A DNA stretch of 64,000 nucleotides from Thelonectria olida. Its lineage: Eukaryota > Ascomycota > Sordariomycetes > Hypocreales > Nectriaceae. The DNA lies in the NCBI GenBank assembly GCA_020736575.1, contig JAGPYM010000007.1, positions 186,001 to 250,000 of the forward strand, given 5' to 3'. Shown in pieces: positions 43,941 through 55,100 of the stretch. Below the pieces are notes generated by a model. It was not told the DNA's origin. It saw only the letters and a list, made by a program, of their open reading frames with translations, and made no database searches. Made by a program: the position numbers and the translations under genes. How positions within the stretch are numbered: position 1 is the first letter of the stretch; each line of letters opens with the position of its first letter.

Positions 43941-46082
43941 ATGAGGTTCATCGACTTCGCCATCGATCTCGCGGCAGTCCTCAATGCCTCCCGGTCGGTC
44001 GCCTCCAAACACGTCGCCCTAAGGGCACGCCAGATCGACGTCTACAGCCGTACGTCGAGTGTCGCCTCTGCGCTGAGAAAAAGAGCACCCCAGGCGACTA
44101 CCCAAACTTGGGCACCGGAAGAGAGAGATCAATCGAGCGAGGAGAGGCAAGATTCGAGCAATGAGGCCACCATCGAACGAGATGCACCCATGGTGCATCA
44201 AACGGAGCTGAGGCACGAGCAACCACCAGCAAGTGCGAGGACCCAAGATATTAGACCGGAAAATGGAAACGAGACGGCTGAATCGAGAAGAGACGCCTTC
44301 GCCGACGCTTATTCGAACCTCAAGGCATCTCAGGCCAAGGTGGACGAAATCGATTCACCTGCTGGCGTTGACGTGAACATTTTCCACACCAGCCGAGGGT
44401 CCAAGATCCTCGATTCAGTCAGGAAGCAGAAGAACGCACCCAGAAATCGTAGGGAACCGGCTGGCGGCCCTGCAAAGGAGCATCCTTTACGCCACTGGCC
44501 TAGGGCCCCTCCCGTTCAACCGGAGGAGAGCCCTGCGCAAGCTGCTCCAGCTCCTCCCCAGGCGGAGGTCGAAGTCGTGGAGCCTCCGAAGACGGAAGAG
44601 CCGGTGATCAAGTCCAAGGTGGATGAACCTGTACCAACTGCTTTTCCTATCAACCTTGCAGAAAAAATTGCCCAAGTAACTCCAGAACCTGCTCCACCCA
44701 CTTCAAAGGATCCTATCGCAAACCCCTTGCACCGGCCAAGCGCTGTTCATGCTCTGAGAGAGTCTGCCGTCCCCTCTTCCCGCCTCAGCCGTATATGGAA
44801 CTACGGCGGCCTCGCTGCTGGCATGCTGGGAGGTGCCATGTCGGAGAGTGTTAGCCGCGCTTTCGGGGGCAGCGGCCAGGGCTCTGTATTGCTCAGCGGC
44901 AAGAACATGGAGCGTCTGGTCGCCAAGCTCTCTCGCATGCGTGGCGCAGCCCTGAAGCTAGGCCAGATGATGAGCTTCCAGGACACAAAGATGCTGCCGG
45001 CCCCTATTCAGGAGGTACTGCAGCGGGTTCAAGATCGCGCAGACTACATGCCTGCGTGGCAGCGTGATAAGGTGCTTGCCGCTAACCTGGGGTCTGAATG
45101 GCGAGAGCTGTTTAGTGAATTTGAAGAGAAGCCTATTGCTGCTGCGTCTATCGGTCAGGTGCATAGGGCAGTACTCAAGTCCAATGGCAAGCCCGTTGCC
45201 GTTAAGATCCAATTTCCCGGCGTCGCGGACTCTATCAATTCAGATCTCGATAACCTCAGCATCCTCCTCACGGCCACTAAGCTCCTCCCCAAGGGCCTGT
45301 ATCTCAACAAGACTATCGATAACGCCCGCCTCGAGCTCGGCTGGGAATGCGATTACTTGCGTGAGGCCGGATGCGCTACCCGCTACCGCGAACTCCTCGG
45401 CTCACAAGACGACGTCTTCGTTGTCCCCGCCGTCTATCCCGAGGCCTCAGGCAAGCAGGTTCTCACCATGGACTGGATGGAGGGCGTCGGCGTTACCCGC
45501 ATTAAGTCCTTCACACAAGAGCAGCGTGACTGGATCGGCACCCAGATCCTGCAGCTCTGTCTCCGCGAAATCACAGAATTCAAGTTCATGCAGACTGACC
45601 CCAACTGGACGAACTTCCTCTACAACGCTTCTACCAACAAGCTTGAGTTGCTCGATTTTGGGGCCTCTCGCGAGTACCCCGACAAATTTGTGACCGAGTA
45701 CGTCCAGCTCCTCGAAGCTGCGTCCCGCGGCGACAAACCCACCGTCAAGGTGCTCTCCGAGAGCCTGGGCTACCTCACAGGCCACGAGAGCAAAACAATG
45801 CTGGAGGCCCACACGCAGTCGGTCCTCACCCTCGCCGAGCCCTTCCTCTCATCAGCTCCAGAGGTGTACGACTTCAAGGACCAAACCATTACCGAGCGCG
45901 TCAAGGCTCTTATTCCCGTCATGCTGCATGAGCGCCTGGCGCCTCCGCCAGAGGAAACATACAGCTTGCATCGTAAGCTCAGCGGCGCATTCCTATTATG
46001 TGCCCGTCTGGGAAGTAAGGTGCGGTGTCGCGAGATGTTCCAAGAGAGCCTCGCCAAGGGGGGCTTTCTCGAGGGAAAATAA
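43941..46082 (+). CDS. COQ8: Coq8/ABC1 atypical kinase, coenzyme Q biosynthesis
   Basis: Single exon, 713 residues. The first about 50 residues have many Arg/Lys and few acids (SRSVASKHVALRARQIDVYS), fitting a mitochondrial import signal. A long Pro/Glu-rich linker (about 55-270) precedes the UbiB kinase-like domain. UbiB hallmarks are the KxGQ motif (ALKLGQMMS, Lys339), the Ala-rich loop AAASIGQVHRA (in place of a glycine loop), AVKIQFPGV with the catalytic-type Lys, TDPNWTNFLYN, and LLDFGAS as the DFG equivalent. Coq8 acts on the matrix face of the inner membrane to support the complex that makes coenzyme Q, probably through ATPase activity. The N-terminal linker makes it longer than the yeast protein (501 residues). 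Confidence 0.92.
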   Translation: MRFIDFAIDLAAVLNASRSVASKHVALRARQIDVYSRTSSVASALRKRAPQATTQTWAPEERDQSSEERQDSSNEATIERDAPMVHQTELRHEQPPASARTQDIRPENGNETAESRRDAFADAYSNLKASQAKVDEIDSPAGVDVNIFHTSRGSKILDSVRKQKNAPRNRREPAGGPAKEHPLRHWPRAPPVQPEESPAQAAPAPPQAEVEVVEPPKTEEPVIKSKVDEPVPTAFPINLAEKIAQVTPEPAPPTSKDPIANPLHRPSAVHALRESAVPSSRLSRIWNYGGLAAGMLGGAMSESVSRAFGGSGQGSVLLSGKNMERLVAKLSRMRGAALKLGQMMSFQDTKMLPAPIQEVLQRVQDRADYMPAWQRDKVLAANLGSEWRELFSEFEEKPIAAASIGQVHRAVLKSNGKPVAVKIQFPGVADSINSDLDNLSILLTATKLLPKGLYLNKTIDNARLELGWECDYLREAGCATRYRELLGSQDDVFVVPAVYPEASGKQVLTMDWMEGVGVTRIKSFTQEQRDWIGTQILQLCLREITEFKFMQTDPNWTNFLYNASTNKLELLDFGASREYPDKFVTEYVQLLEAASRGDKPTVKVLSESLGYLTGHESKTMLEAHTQSVLTLAEPFLSSAPEVYDFKDQTITERVKALIPVMLHERLAPPPEETYSLHRKLSGAFLLCARLGSKVRCREMFQESLAKGGFLEGK

Positions 46083-46307
46083 AGAAGAAACGAAGACTCT
46101 ACTTGTATCATCTGTATGATTATGTAAAATATCTTGTATTTACCAACCACATGATGCCACCGGTGGTAGACCATCTAAAACTGGTGGGAAGGGGTATGTA
46201 TAATATCATAGAGAATAAAGGAAGACGGGTTGGAATGGGCACAGATGCTCTCATCTTTCACATAAAATGACTTCATAACCAAAAGCATTGTTAGGCATGC
46301 GGCATGC

Positions 46308-47337
46308 TCAAGAACGAGACCTCCGCTGCAGATAGTCCATCTCTTTCTTCTCTTTGCCTGCGTACTTCTTCCTCTTGCGCTCAATCGCCCTGTCAACCTG
46401 CCCCTTGCTCATGCTTGCATATCGCTCCGTAAGCAGCTGCTTCTTCTGCTCACTCTTTTTGAGGTAGAAGGGCGTCTTGCCCTGCGCGACGAGGTCCTTC
46501 TCGCGCTTGCGATGTTCCTTGAGCAGGTTCTGCTCCTCCTCCTTCCGCACACGGGACTTCTTCTTGGACTCCATGGACAGCAGCTCGCGCTTGAGGCGTT
46601 CCTTTTCGGTGAGGTTTTTGGTCTTCTTGATTTGCACGCGGAGGTCGGCCATTTCCTTGTCGCGGTACTCGTCCAGGAAGGCATAGTTCTTGTGGGCTTT
46701 TTCCTCGTCGAGGCGGCCGACTAGAGGATCGAAGCGCGGGTCGCGGTACTGCTGGCGCCGGGGTTGGGTGTCGTCGGGGACGAAGTCGCGACCACGGCGG
46801 ACGGGGCGTTTGGAGGATTGTTCTTGAGGCGCGTGCTTTGAGGAACGTTTTGGTTTGGGGTCGTCTTTGCGGGAGGAGGACTGGCGGGGGAGAGGTTGGC
46901 GGTCGTCATCGTCGTCGTCGTCGTCGGCGGGAGTTGGTGCAGATTTTGATCTGCGTTTGGATGGTGGGAGAGATGCTTGGGCTTTTGCGAGGGCGCCGAA
47001 GGAGATGGAGGAGAGGTCTACTTTTGGTGCGGCGGGCTCTTCGTTGTCGTCGTCCTGAAGATGCGTGAGTACGAAAGAAGTGAAAGTGATAGTTCGGAGG
47101 CGCACATACCTCTGAATCTTCATTGGATCCAGACTCTGCTTCCGAATCGTCTTCGTCATCTTCTTCGCTATCGTCATCGCCAGGGTTCGGTCGTCGACTC
47201 GATCGCTCTTCAATCTCATCGTCGTCGCTAGACGAAGATTGGTTGTCGGCCGAGTTCATTTCCCAATCATCTTCTCGCCTGGGGCGCACCCGTCGCTGAA
47301 GGCCAGTAGAGCCAATCTTCCGTTTGTTGAGTGCCAT
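46308..47337 (-). CDS. RRP36: rRNA biogenesis protein Rrp36
   Basis: Two exons, 47337..47110 and 47054..46308, give 324 residues; the intron (GTATGT to TTCAG) is phase 0. The N-terminal half is very acidic and Ser-rich, with a run of eight Asp encoded by a TCG/GTC repeat near 46907-46930. The C-terminal half is the Rrp36 domain: RDPRFDPLVG, YAFLDEYRDKEMADLRVQIK, the basic coiled coil that follows, and GKTPFYLKKSEQKKQLLTER up to IERKRKKYAGKEKKEMDYLQ. Rrp36 is a nucleolar part of the small-subunit processome needed for early pre-rRNA cuts that make 18S rRNA. It is head-to-head with an FCP1-like gene, 296 bp apart. Confidence 0.92.
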
Positions 47338-47633
47338 TGTAACTGGATATTGGGTTCGATTCGTCAAAGTCGTCCAATACTTCAAGTTGTGCTGGGATGA
47401 TCTACAAAATATTTAGGCGGTGTCAACGGCTCCGATAGTTGCATAAATCTGCCCCGCGATCGACCCTTAACACAGGTGGGTGGTTTGCATGTGCTTCGTT
47501 TGGTTGGCGGACAATGGAAAAAAGTTCTCGCCCGCTGCCCGACAACCAGCAAGCGTACGAAGTAAAACCCCGGCGATAATGACCAATTAACTCTAAACCC
47601 ACCTAAGAACAAACGTCTGTCTAAGCAGTTCCT
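47338..47633. promoter_or_regulatory. Divergent promoter between RRP36 and the FCP1-like gene
   Basis: A 296-bp gap between head-to-head genes, the shortest divergent gap in the window, so the two are likely to share regulatory sites. Confidence 0.5.
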
Positions 47634-48798
47634 ATGCCACCGCTAGCAAGATCAAGTTGCGCTTTTTTGCTACGCACTTTCCGCCCGGCTACTCTTGCAC
47701 GATCCTCTCACTCTTTACAAAACACATCATCACCTCACCCTAAACCGGCATCGGGACAACCACAGCCTCAACCTTCAACACCGCCTACACAGCAACCTCT
47801 TATTGCACCAGACTTACAACCAGCCTCCAGTATGGGTGGATACATACCTCCCCGGTTTGCAAAGAGGCAGAAGCGCCAAGCACGACTAGATCAAGAGGCG
47901 GCGGCCGCTGCAGCAAAAGCTGGCATGAATCCAACATCGCACGTCTTCATTCCAGGACTGACATTGATACAACAATCGAACAACAGTGTTGTCCCTCAGT
48001 ACGCCACATATCAACTACCCTCTCTTCCTCTACTAACCCCAACTTCCTTCTAGACAACCATCACAACCCATCCCTCCTCCTCGGCCCATCTCAACACTTA
48101 AGAAAACTCGAAAACAGTCCCCCACGGCTGCTCCCAAGGCAAAATCCGGCGGCGTCCCCGATCCCACGCCTCAGTACATCGCCCAAGCTCTCCTCAACCC
48201 TCACGTCCTTCCTGAACCCCGCCGAATCCTCATCATCATGGACCTCAACGGAACACTCCTCTATCGACCCAACAAGAAGCGCCCATTCAACTTCGTCGAG
48301 CGCCCTCACGCCCGCTCGTTCCTATCATACTGCCTCGAAACATTCTACGTCGCAATTTGGTCCTCAGCCCGACCCGAGAACGTCTCCAAAATGGTTGACC
48401 AGCTCATCGACCAGTCTCAGCGCGACCGCTGCCTTCTCATCTGGGCCCGTGATAAGTTCGGCCTGACTTTGGACGACTACAACTCCAAAGTCCAAGTCTA
48501 CAAGCGGCTCACAAGCGTATGGGCTGACCCTCGAGTCATGTCCTCCCATCCAACCGCCTCAAGCGGCGGGCGCTGGGATCAGACCAACACAGTCCTAGTG
48601 GATGACTCCCTCGAAAAGGCCCGCAGTGAACCATTCAATCTACTCCAGCTTCCAGAGTTTTCGGGTCTTGCAAACGAACAGGTAGATGTGTTGCCTCAAG
48701 TGCATGATTACCTCAATACGCTCTCCCACCAAGGCGACATTAGTCGATACATGCGGACACAGCCCTTCAAGCTCGACCCGAGTTATCAGCTACCGTAA
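47634..48798 (+). CDS. FCP1/SCP-like HAD phosphatase domain protein (DLNGT variant)
   Basis: Two exons, 47634..47998 and 48054..48798, give 369 residues; the intron has GTACGC, TACTAAC and TTCTAG. The N-terminus is Arg/Ala/Ser-rich without acids (ARSSCAFLLRTFRPATLARS), like a mitochondrial signal; an internal ATG at 47832 (MGGYIPPRFAKRQKR) would instead give a basic, perhaps nuclear, start. The C-terminal half is an FCP1-homology domain: IMDLNGTLLYR (residues 183-193), RPHARSFLSYC, VAIWSSARPENVSKMV, LLIWARDKFGL and NTVLVDDSLEKARSEP. In the nucleophile motif DxDGT the first Asp (185) is kept but the second is Asn187, so normal acid catalysis is doubtful. The family includes RNA polymerase II tail phosphatases and Tim50. 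Its substrate is unknown. Confidence 0.85.
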
Positions 48799-49142
48799 AC
48801 AGTCATCATGGTTCATAACACCATTTTAGATACCCGAGGTGCTTTTGCCCCTCATCACCCGAACTGTTGCATAGAAGTCATAGACGGACAGGCACACAAT
48901 GCACAAGGAGCACAAAAGAAAGATCGTTGGTGTGCAGCAAAGCTCTGCTTCTATTGTCTGCCTTCCTTTTGTCGGAAGTGACCATTTTGCCGGTATTACG
49001 TCCGACGCTGCCCGACCCGGGAGGGCCTACGTGAGCCATTCCGGCCCTACCATCATCATCAAGAGCCATTTTCCCCTCCCAATATCATAGTTAACCATAA
49101 GCCATTATCATCAGTTCCCTCCCCGTCATGTCAATCAATTGT
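48799..49142. other. Intergenic region between convergent genes
   Basis: A 344-bp gap between the 3' ends of the FCP1-like gene and the eEF1B-gamma gene. No gene seen. Confidence 0.6.
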
Positions 49143-50767
49143 TTATTTGAAGACCTTGCCGTCGGCGTTGGGGAGCTCCTTGCCGTCGACAACGATGGGC
49201 TTCTCCCAGCTCCAGGTGTCAGAGACGAACTGGCGGTCAGCCTCGGAGGTGGGGTCCAGCTTGGTGAAGGTGTAACTCTCGTAGTCGGGAGCGACATCGA
49301 AGACGGGCAGGTAGTCCTGGCCACGGATGACGAAGGCACCCTGGATGACGGAAGCGTTGTTCTCGCCGTAGACTGCAGCGCAACCGAAGAGGTACTTGCG
49401 GGAAGCCTCAAGACGGTTGTTGAATCCACCAATCAGGTTGTTGGACATGAAGACGAGGGTAAGCTCATCGTTGTACTTGTAGTCAACCTTCCACAGAGAG
49501 TACTCGCCCTCGCCGTCGAACTTGACGTTGTCGTAGAACCACTTCATGGCGGCATCGTGGTCCTTCTCGTTGGAGTAGGTGCGCTTCCACTCGTCGAGGG
49601 GAATGGAGGCCTTGGGGAGGGCCTCGATGGGGTGCTTGGGCTTGGGGGCAGCAGGGGCAGCCTCCTCGGCGGGAGCAGCCTCCTTGGGGGCCTCCTTCTT
49701 GGACTGCTCCTTCTTAGGCTGCTCCTTCTTGGGCTGCTCGGGTTTCTTGGGGGAGTGTTGGTCAGAGCAGGGGTCTCGAGGAGCTCAATCTGCTCAGCAA
49801 CGGAAGAGTAGACGGGCTGGGCGCGGACAGTCTCGAACCAACGGGTAACATGGGGCTTCGCCTCGCGGAACTGCTTGTCGAAGAAGTACTGGTAACCGCG
49901 CTGGATGATGCCAGCAGCGAAAAGATCGGCCAGAGTGATGCGCTCGCCGACAAGGTAGGTGTTGTTGGCAAGGTGAGCATCAGCGACATCGACAGCCTTG
50001 AGGGCAGCGGCCTGAGAATCCTCGACGGATCTCTTGTTGTATGGGAGACGGCCAGTGAGGCGACCAGACCAGTCACCGATGGTGAGGCTGACCTCGGTGT
50101 TGAAGAAGGAAAGCCACTTCAGGATGGAGGCATAGCTAATTGACAATGTTAGGTCGAGGACATATTGTAGACGACGTCGGATGAACTTACTCCTGCTTAG
50201 TCTTGCCAAGGAGAGTGGTCTTCTCGTTCTGGGAGGTGACTATAGCGGGGTTAGCGAGATTGCCCCACGAGAATATTTGGCAACAAAAAATGAAGAATCA
50301 AGAGGTTGCATGGTCAGAAGTTAGGCTTTGTCCGCAAATTGGTTTTTCGTGAAAAACAAATTCAGACAGGGATAACTGTATTTTGAAGTGCTAACTCATC
50401 ATTCGCAAAGGGGGTTTGGATGGGAAGTTGTCGCTGGACAAAGGAAAAGTGGTGCGATGAAGAGGTTTTCACCTACAGTAGACGGCGATGGCAATGGCCT
50501 CAGAGAGAACAAAACCATCCTCGCCAACAAAGGCGGGGATCTTGCCCAGGCCGTTGGCCTTGAGGTGCTCGGCGGAAGCCTCAGCAGCAGAGGCAACGTT
50601 CACGATTTCGAGATCGAGGTTGTTGGCCTTCGCGACGGCCTTGATGGCGGTCGATCGAGCGTTGTGCTGCCGACGAGAAGGTTCACCGGTCAGTGACTGA
50701 ACACGATAGAACGCATCAATAAGCAAGCGGCACTCACCTCACGAGTGTAGAGGGTTCCGAAAGGCAT
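49143..50767 (-). CDS. Translation elongation factor eEF1B gamma, with a single-base frame break
   Basis: Four exons, 50767..50738, 50666..50477, 50239..50191 and 50135..49143, would give about 420 residues if one base were present near 49749-49753. The order is an N-terminal GST-like domain (MPFGTLYTREHNARSTAIKA; KIPAFVGEDGFVLSEAIAIA), a GST C-terminal domain (YLVGERITLADLFAAGI), a Lys/Pro/Glu linker, and the EF1G C-terminal domain (FYDNVKFDGEGEYSLWKVDY; GAFVIRGQDYLPVFDVAPDY). The factor anchors eEF1B, which reloads eEF1A with GTP. The frame changes by one at ALTNTPP|KKPEQPKKE, within a run of five G bases on the plus strand; six would restore it. All other bases fit an intact gene, so an assembly error is the likely cause. 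It is head-to-head with the uS9m gene. Confidence 0.9.
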
Positions 50768-51174
50768 CTTGGACGTTTACTTGGCTGGCAAGAAGAACAA
50801 GTTGACGGGTGGTGACAAGGAGAGAAGAGGAGGGGGAATGTGTCATGGAGGAAATTTTTCTACTGTGTGATAAATGGGCCGCATTCCATGCCCCGCGCTA
50901 AGCTTGGGAGGTAGCTGCCCGAGCAACGAGCGAGCTGTGGGTGGAACTGCGGTGGCTAGAGAACCGGCGGGCAAATGCGGTGAGGCGCTGTGGCACCGAA
51001 CCTGTGGCTATGTGGGCTTTCTCTCTGCCATATCAACTCTTCCGTTATCTACACGTGACGCTACCAGAGCTTGTCGGCTGCATCTCGAATTCTGAGGAGA
51101 TTTTCTAGTCAGGTCGTGATACTCGAGAGCCCGAATCCGCCATTTCGACGGGGCCACCTCCGAAACCCGCCATC
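50768..51174. promoter_or_regulatory. Divergent promoter between eEF1B-gamma and uS9m
   Basis: A 407-bp gap between two head-to-head translation genes, one cytosolic and one mitochondrial. Confidence 0.5.
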
Positions 51175-52173
51175 ATGACCACGCTCACAAACGGCTTGCG
51201 GCAATTGCGATGCTCAAGCCAGCTCGCCCGAACCCAATGGCGGCAGCCTGCCTCGATCCAAACCAGCGTCCAATTCGGCATTCGAAGCATCAACACCGAT
51301 TCAACGAATAGCACCACTACCCCAGACCAAGCCCCCGTGGTAGCCGCGAAACCTGTCCCCTTGCCTTTTGCAGGCGTCAAGCACGCGCGTTCTGTTCCAT
51401 TAACAGCATCATACTTCACCAGGGAGCCGCAATTCAACGACCTGTACATTGGAATCGCCCGTCTGTTGACCAAATATCACCATCTACCAACACTACCTCC
51501 TGGTGAAGCCCCCCAAGCGCCATGGGTCAAGCTCAATGAAATGCGCTCCAAGCTTGGCGAGCCTGTCAAGGCGTCACACTTTGCCAAGGTCCTCCGCGTG
51601 GCCAAGCGACTCAACCTGATTGAGCCGTCCCTTTTCCCCAAGGAAGTCGCTGCCGCCCTGGAGGATTTCAAGCGAGATATCAACCCGTTCAGCAATGTGC
51701 CACGTGTCGGTGTTGTCGACAATCACGGTCGAGCCATTGGAGTTGGCAAGAGAAAGGAGTCGACTGCCCGTGCTTGGGTTGTGGAGGGTACCGGAGAGGT
51801 TTTCGTCAATGGCAAGGCATTGAGCAAAGCCTTTGGCCGTGTTCACGACCGCGAAAGTGCCATCTGGGCCTTACAGGCCACGGAGAGATTGGACAAGTAC
51901 AATGTCTGGGCTCAGGTGGAAGGCGGCGGACTGACCGGTCAAGCCGAGGCTCTTACTCTAGCTGTCGCAAAAGCTTTGATCGTCCATGAGCCAGCACTGA
52001 AGACCGCTCTACGAAAGGGTACGTATTCCGATTTTACCATGATGAGTCTTTTAGTACGAAAACTAATCTCCCCGTCTCCAGCCGGCTGCATCACGAGGGA
52101 CCCGAGAACTGTGGAGAGGAAGAAGCACGGCCATGTCAAGGCACGCAAGATGCCGGCTTGGGTGAAGCGCTGA
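51175..52173 (+). CDS. MRPS9: Mitochondrial small-subunit ribosomal protein uS9m
   Basis: Two exons, 51175..52018 and 52082..52173, give 311 residues. The intron (52019..52081, 63 nt, GTACGT, AACTAATC, CTCCAG) is in frame and open, so reading through adds 21 residues; removing it joins ALRK to AGCITRDPR as in other uS9 proteins. The first about 45 residues are a mitochondrial presequence (Gln/Ser/Arg-rich). The uS9 domain has GVGKRKESTARAWVVEGTGE, VFVNGKALSKAFGR, GGGLTGQAEALTLAVAKAL and the basic end RDPRTVERKKHGHVKARKMP. In the ribosome the C-terminal tail of uS9 reaches the P-site tRNA. Confidence 0.93.
   Translation: MTTLTNGLRQLRCSSQLARTQWRQPASIQTSVQFGIRSINTDSTNSTTTPDQAPVVAAKPVPLPFAGVKHARSVPLTASYFTREPQFNDLYIGIARLLTKYHHLPTLPPGEAPQAPWVKLNEMRSKLGEPVKASHFAKVLRVAKRLNLIEPSLFPKEVAAALEDFKRDINPFSNVPRVGVVDNHGRAIGVGKRKESTARAWVVEGTGEVFVNGKALSKAFGRVHDRESAIWALQATERLDKYNVWAQVEGGGLTGQAEALTLAVAKALIVHEPALKTALRKGTYSDFTMMSLLVRKLISPSPAGCITRDPRTVERKKHGHVKARKMPAWVKR
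52019..52081 (+). other. In-frame intron of the uS9m gene
   Basis: 63 nt without a stop: begins GTACGTATT, contains AACTAATC, ends GTCTCCAG. Its removal restores the conserved uS9 segment before RDPRTVERKK. Confidence 0.88.
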
Positions 52174-55100
52174 GCAGGAGTCCTCGGGAAGCTGACGATG
52201 CCGAGTTATGGGACAAGCCCATGGTGTTATGGGGGCTCGCGAGAAGGACGGCGAACGGGCCAGGAGACGCCGTATGTCGGCCTGTACTGTACTGTACAAA
52301 CAATCATCATTGTAGTATTAGAATCCCAGAATTGGCTTTCGGGTCCGACACTGACGTTTCGTCACCAACAGGTCACCTTCTGTCAGGGATAGAGTGTGAC
52401 AGCTTAGGTTGCATGCGATGCCAAGTCATGCCCCCATGTTGGCAACATGTGTTTTTGCGGGCGTCGACAGGGCAATCCCTCGCCTTGCTGAAGACACAAG
52501 CGAGAAACGCATCTCGCATGCGGCGCATCAACCAACAGTCAATTCAACATCGTGAGCAGGGTCAGCCATCATAACGCCATTGGGCTCCTCGCCACGTGCT
52601 GTGTGTCCATTCACATCCAGAATCGGCCTGTCGGATCTCAACAACACCCCATGGCATACATGGGAGACCTTGGTTTGGTTGCGAGTTGACCATCCCTCTC
52701 ATATTTCGTCGGCAATCATTCGGGGTGTAGGGTAGACGTCCTTGTACGGGGTCGCAGCCTAACATCTTCCCGATGCAACGATGCCTCGATGAACCGGTCA
52801 AGCCGCGAGCAAACACGGACCAACATTCCAATTCCCTGTAAGTTCGGACATGCTTTTACGATAATGACCCAGCCACGCGCGGAACTTCTGGTCCAGGGCA
52901 TTGTCGGATAGCGTTGCGAATCAGGCCACGCTCAGAACTCATCGACATGTTAATGAACTGGGTTGGATAACGACCCCCCTGCAGCAAAACGTGGCATTTA
53001 CGTCGGATGGCAATCCGGAGCAGGGCTTCGACGGCCTTCAGGCTCATCTGGTCAAATTTGGCTTTCAACCGGTTATTGGTGGGGATCATTTTTGTGGGTG
53101 ATGGTGTTGTACTGCTTGTATCGCGTAAAGGTAAACCGCATCTCGAGGGGAAAATCTCGCAGACGAGGTGGTGAAGGGGCTGTGCGCGCTGGGAGTCCAT
53201 CCCCCAGCTCATCCCGTTAGAATTCCATCCCATCCACACTCAAAGTGGCATCAGCAAGTCCAGGATGAGCGGCAATTAAGACGCGACTGCTGCATGCGGG
53301 AGCGGATTCGGCGGCTCGAAAAACTCTCTGGCCGCGTGAGAGTATCTGTGTAGGTAATTAACTCGCCAACCATGTTTCAACTTCATGGCGGCTTGCTGAC
53401 CGTTGGAAGTATATACTTAACCCCGCAGGGATTACAAAGTTAAGTCGGGCACAACTGTTTCCGAAATCGTCCCAAGGAAGTTCAAGGGTCCAAGTATCCG
53501 AAGCTTCTAGCCCTTTTCGACGTAGCAGCGGAAGCGTTTGTAATACGTAGTATTCTGAGTTTTGAGGATTCGTCACCTCGTTATCCAAGGCTAATTCTTA
53601 TGATTTTCATTCTGGTGATGGAATGTTTGGCCAGCAAGTCTAATTTGCAATGCTGTTGTGCGTGACGGTCATGAAGGCTGTAGTACTTTGCCCAAGTCGT
53701 AAAATGTCTGTAAGATCGAGAAGGCTTCTAGAAGGCCAGAAGTGGGCGGGGTGTTTCAGCCTGCTGTGATGGAGCTATCCGGTTGGCCTGGATGAGGGGT
53801 TTCATCAGCAGCGCCAGCCATTGTTGTGTTGGCGGGTCGATGGATGGGAATCCTCCGAAAAAGCGACGAACAGAAGAGCAGCTAACATTTGCGATGACGG
53901 CATCGAGCAGGATAACAGGGGCTGTTTGTCAACGGGTGGCATCACTTAGATGGCCAGAGGACTGAGGTTTGAGGCCGTCGGCGTAGTTCCAGGCCAGCTC
54001 GGGCCCAGGCCAGGCCAGGCCAGATAGAGGACTTCCCGAGGTGGAGGCGGAGGGTTGACGACGGTGGACGGCGGTTTGAGGTCGGCGTTTGGGGCGGACA
54101 CACACGAGTGGACAAGAGCCCTGGACCGGCCAGAAACCAAGGCCAAGGCCAAACGTAGAACGGTTGCGGCCCTCCGTACTCTGTACATTGCGACGGGTAC
54201 GAATACCCGAGGGTGCACCGGTACTTTATACAGAACCAGGCCGTTTTATGAGGCTGAGATCGGCCCTTGATCTTCCTGTACATCCAGAGCCAGACGGATG
54301 CGGCGCCTTGCAGGCCAATGCAGCAGTAGCAAATGCATTGCCGCGACGGCGCGACGAGTCGGACAGCGACCTAGACATGTTGATTACCACCGACGAACAT
54401 GAGCCGGGCAGCAGCGTGCCATCGCCTGCACAACATCGACGCACCTTTGGCAGCAAAGTGGTGCACGCCATGGGCAACTGAGCCAGTCAAGTGAAGGCCA
54501 GGCGCAAGGCGACGTTCGCGCCTCGTCCAAATAGATTGGAACCATGACATGATGACCTCCAGTTGGCCAATGGCTCTACCTGTGGGCAGCATCATGATTG
54601 GGCTCAATATCGAGGCTCGCGGCCTTGGGGGACGTGGGGATTCTCGACTCTCTCCACTGGCGCCCGCCCGCCAATCCGCCAGGCCTTGAGTACGGGACGG
54701 CTCCTCATGCAGAGCTGATGCGCGTTGCCTGTTGCAGTTCTAGACGCGCGAGACATGATCCGATATGCGCGTCAGCTAGTGAGCTTCAGCAAGAAACCCT
54801 GCGGCTCAGGTACCGGTACGGGTCCAAAGACAAGTGTGGGTGGGGACGCCGATGGGAGATCTCGGTGACGGGGTGGACAATTTCATCGAAGCATTGCCAT
54901 TCTGGTGTGCTTGGAGGAGAGGAGGGGGTGCGCGTGTGGCAGGTGGTCGGGGATGAGAGGAATCCAACAGAAGAAATTAGAAAGGATTGCACCTGACGAG
55001 ATCGGAAGACGATTGAAACAGACGAAGGCTGGGTGGCTATGTCTGGCGAGCGTTATGCGACGTACGCATATTCCCATCTTCGTCGCTGGCGATGGCGTTG

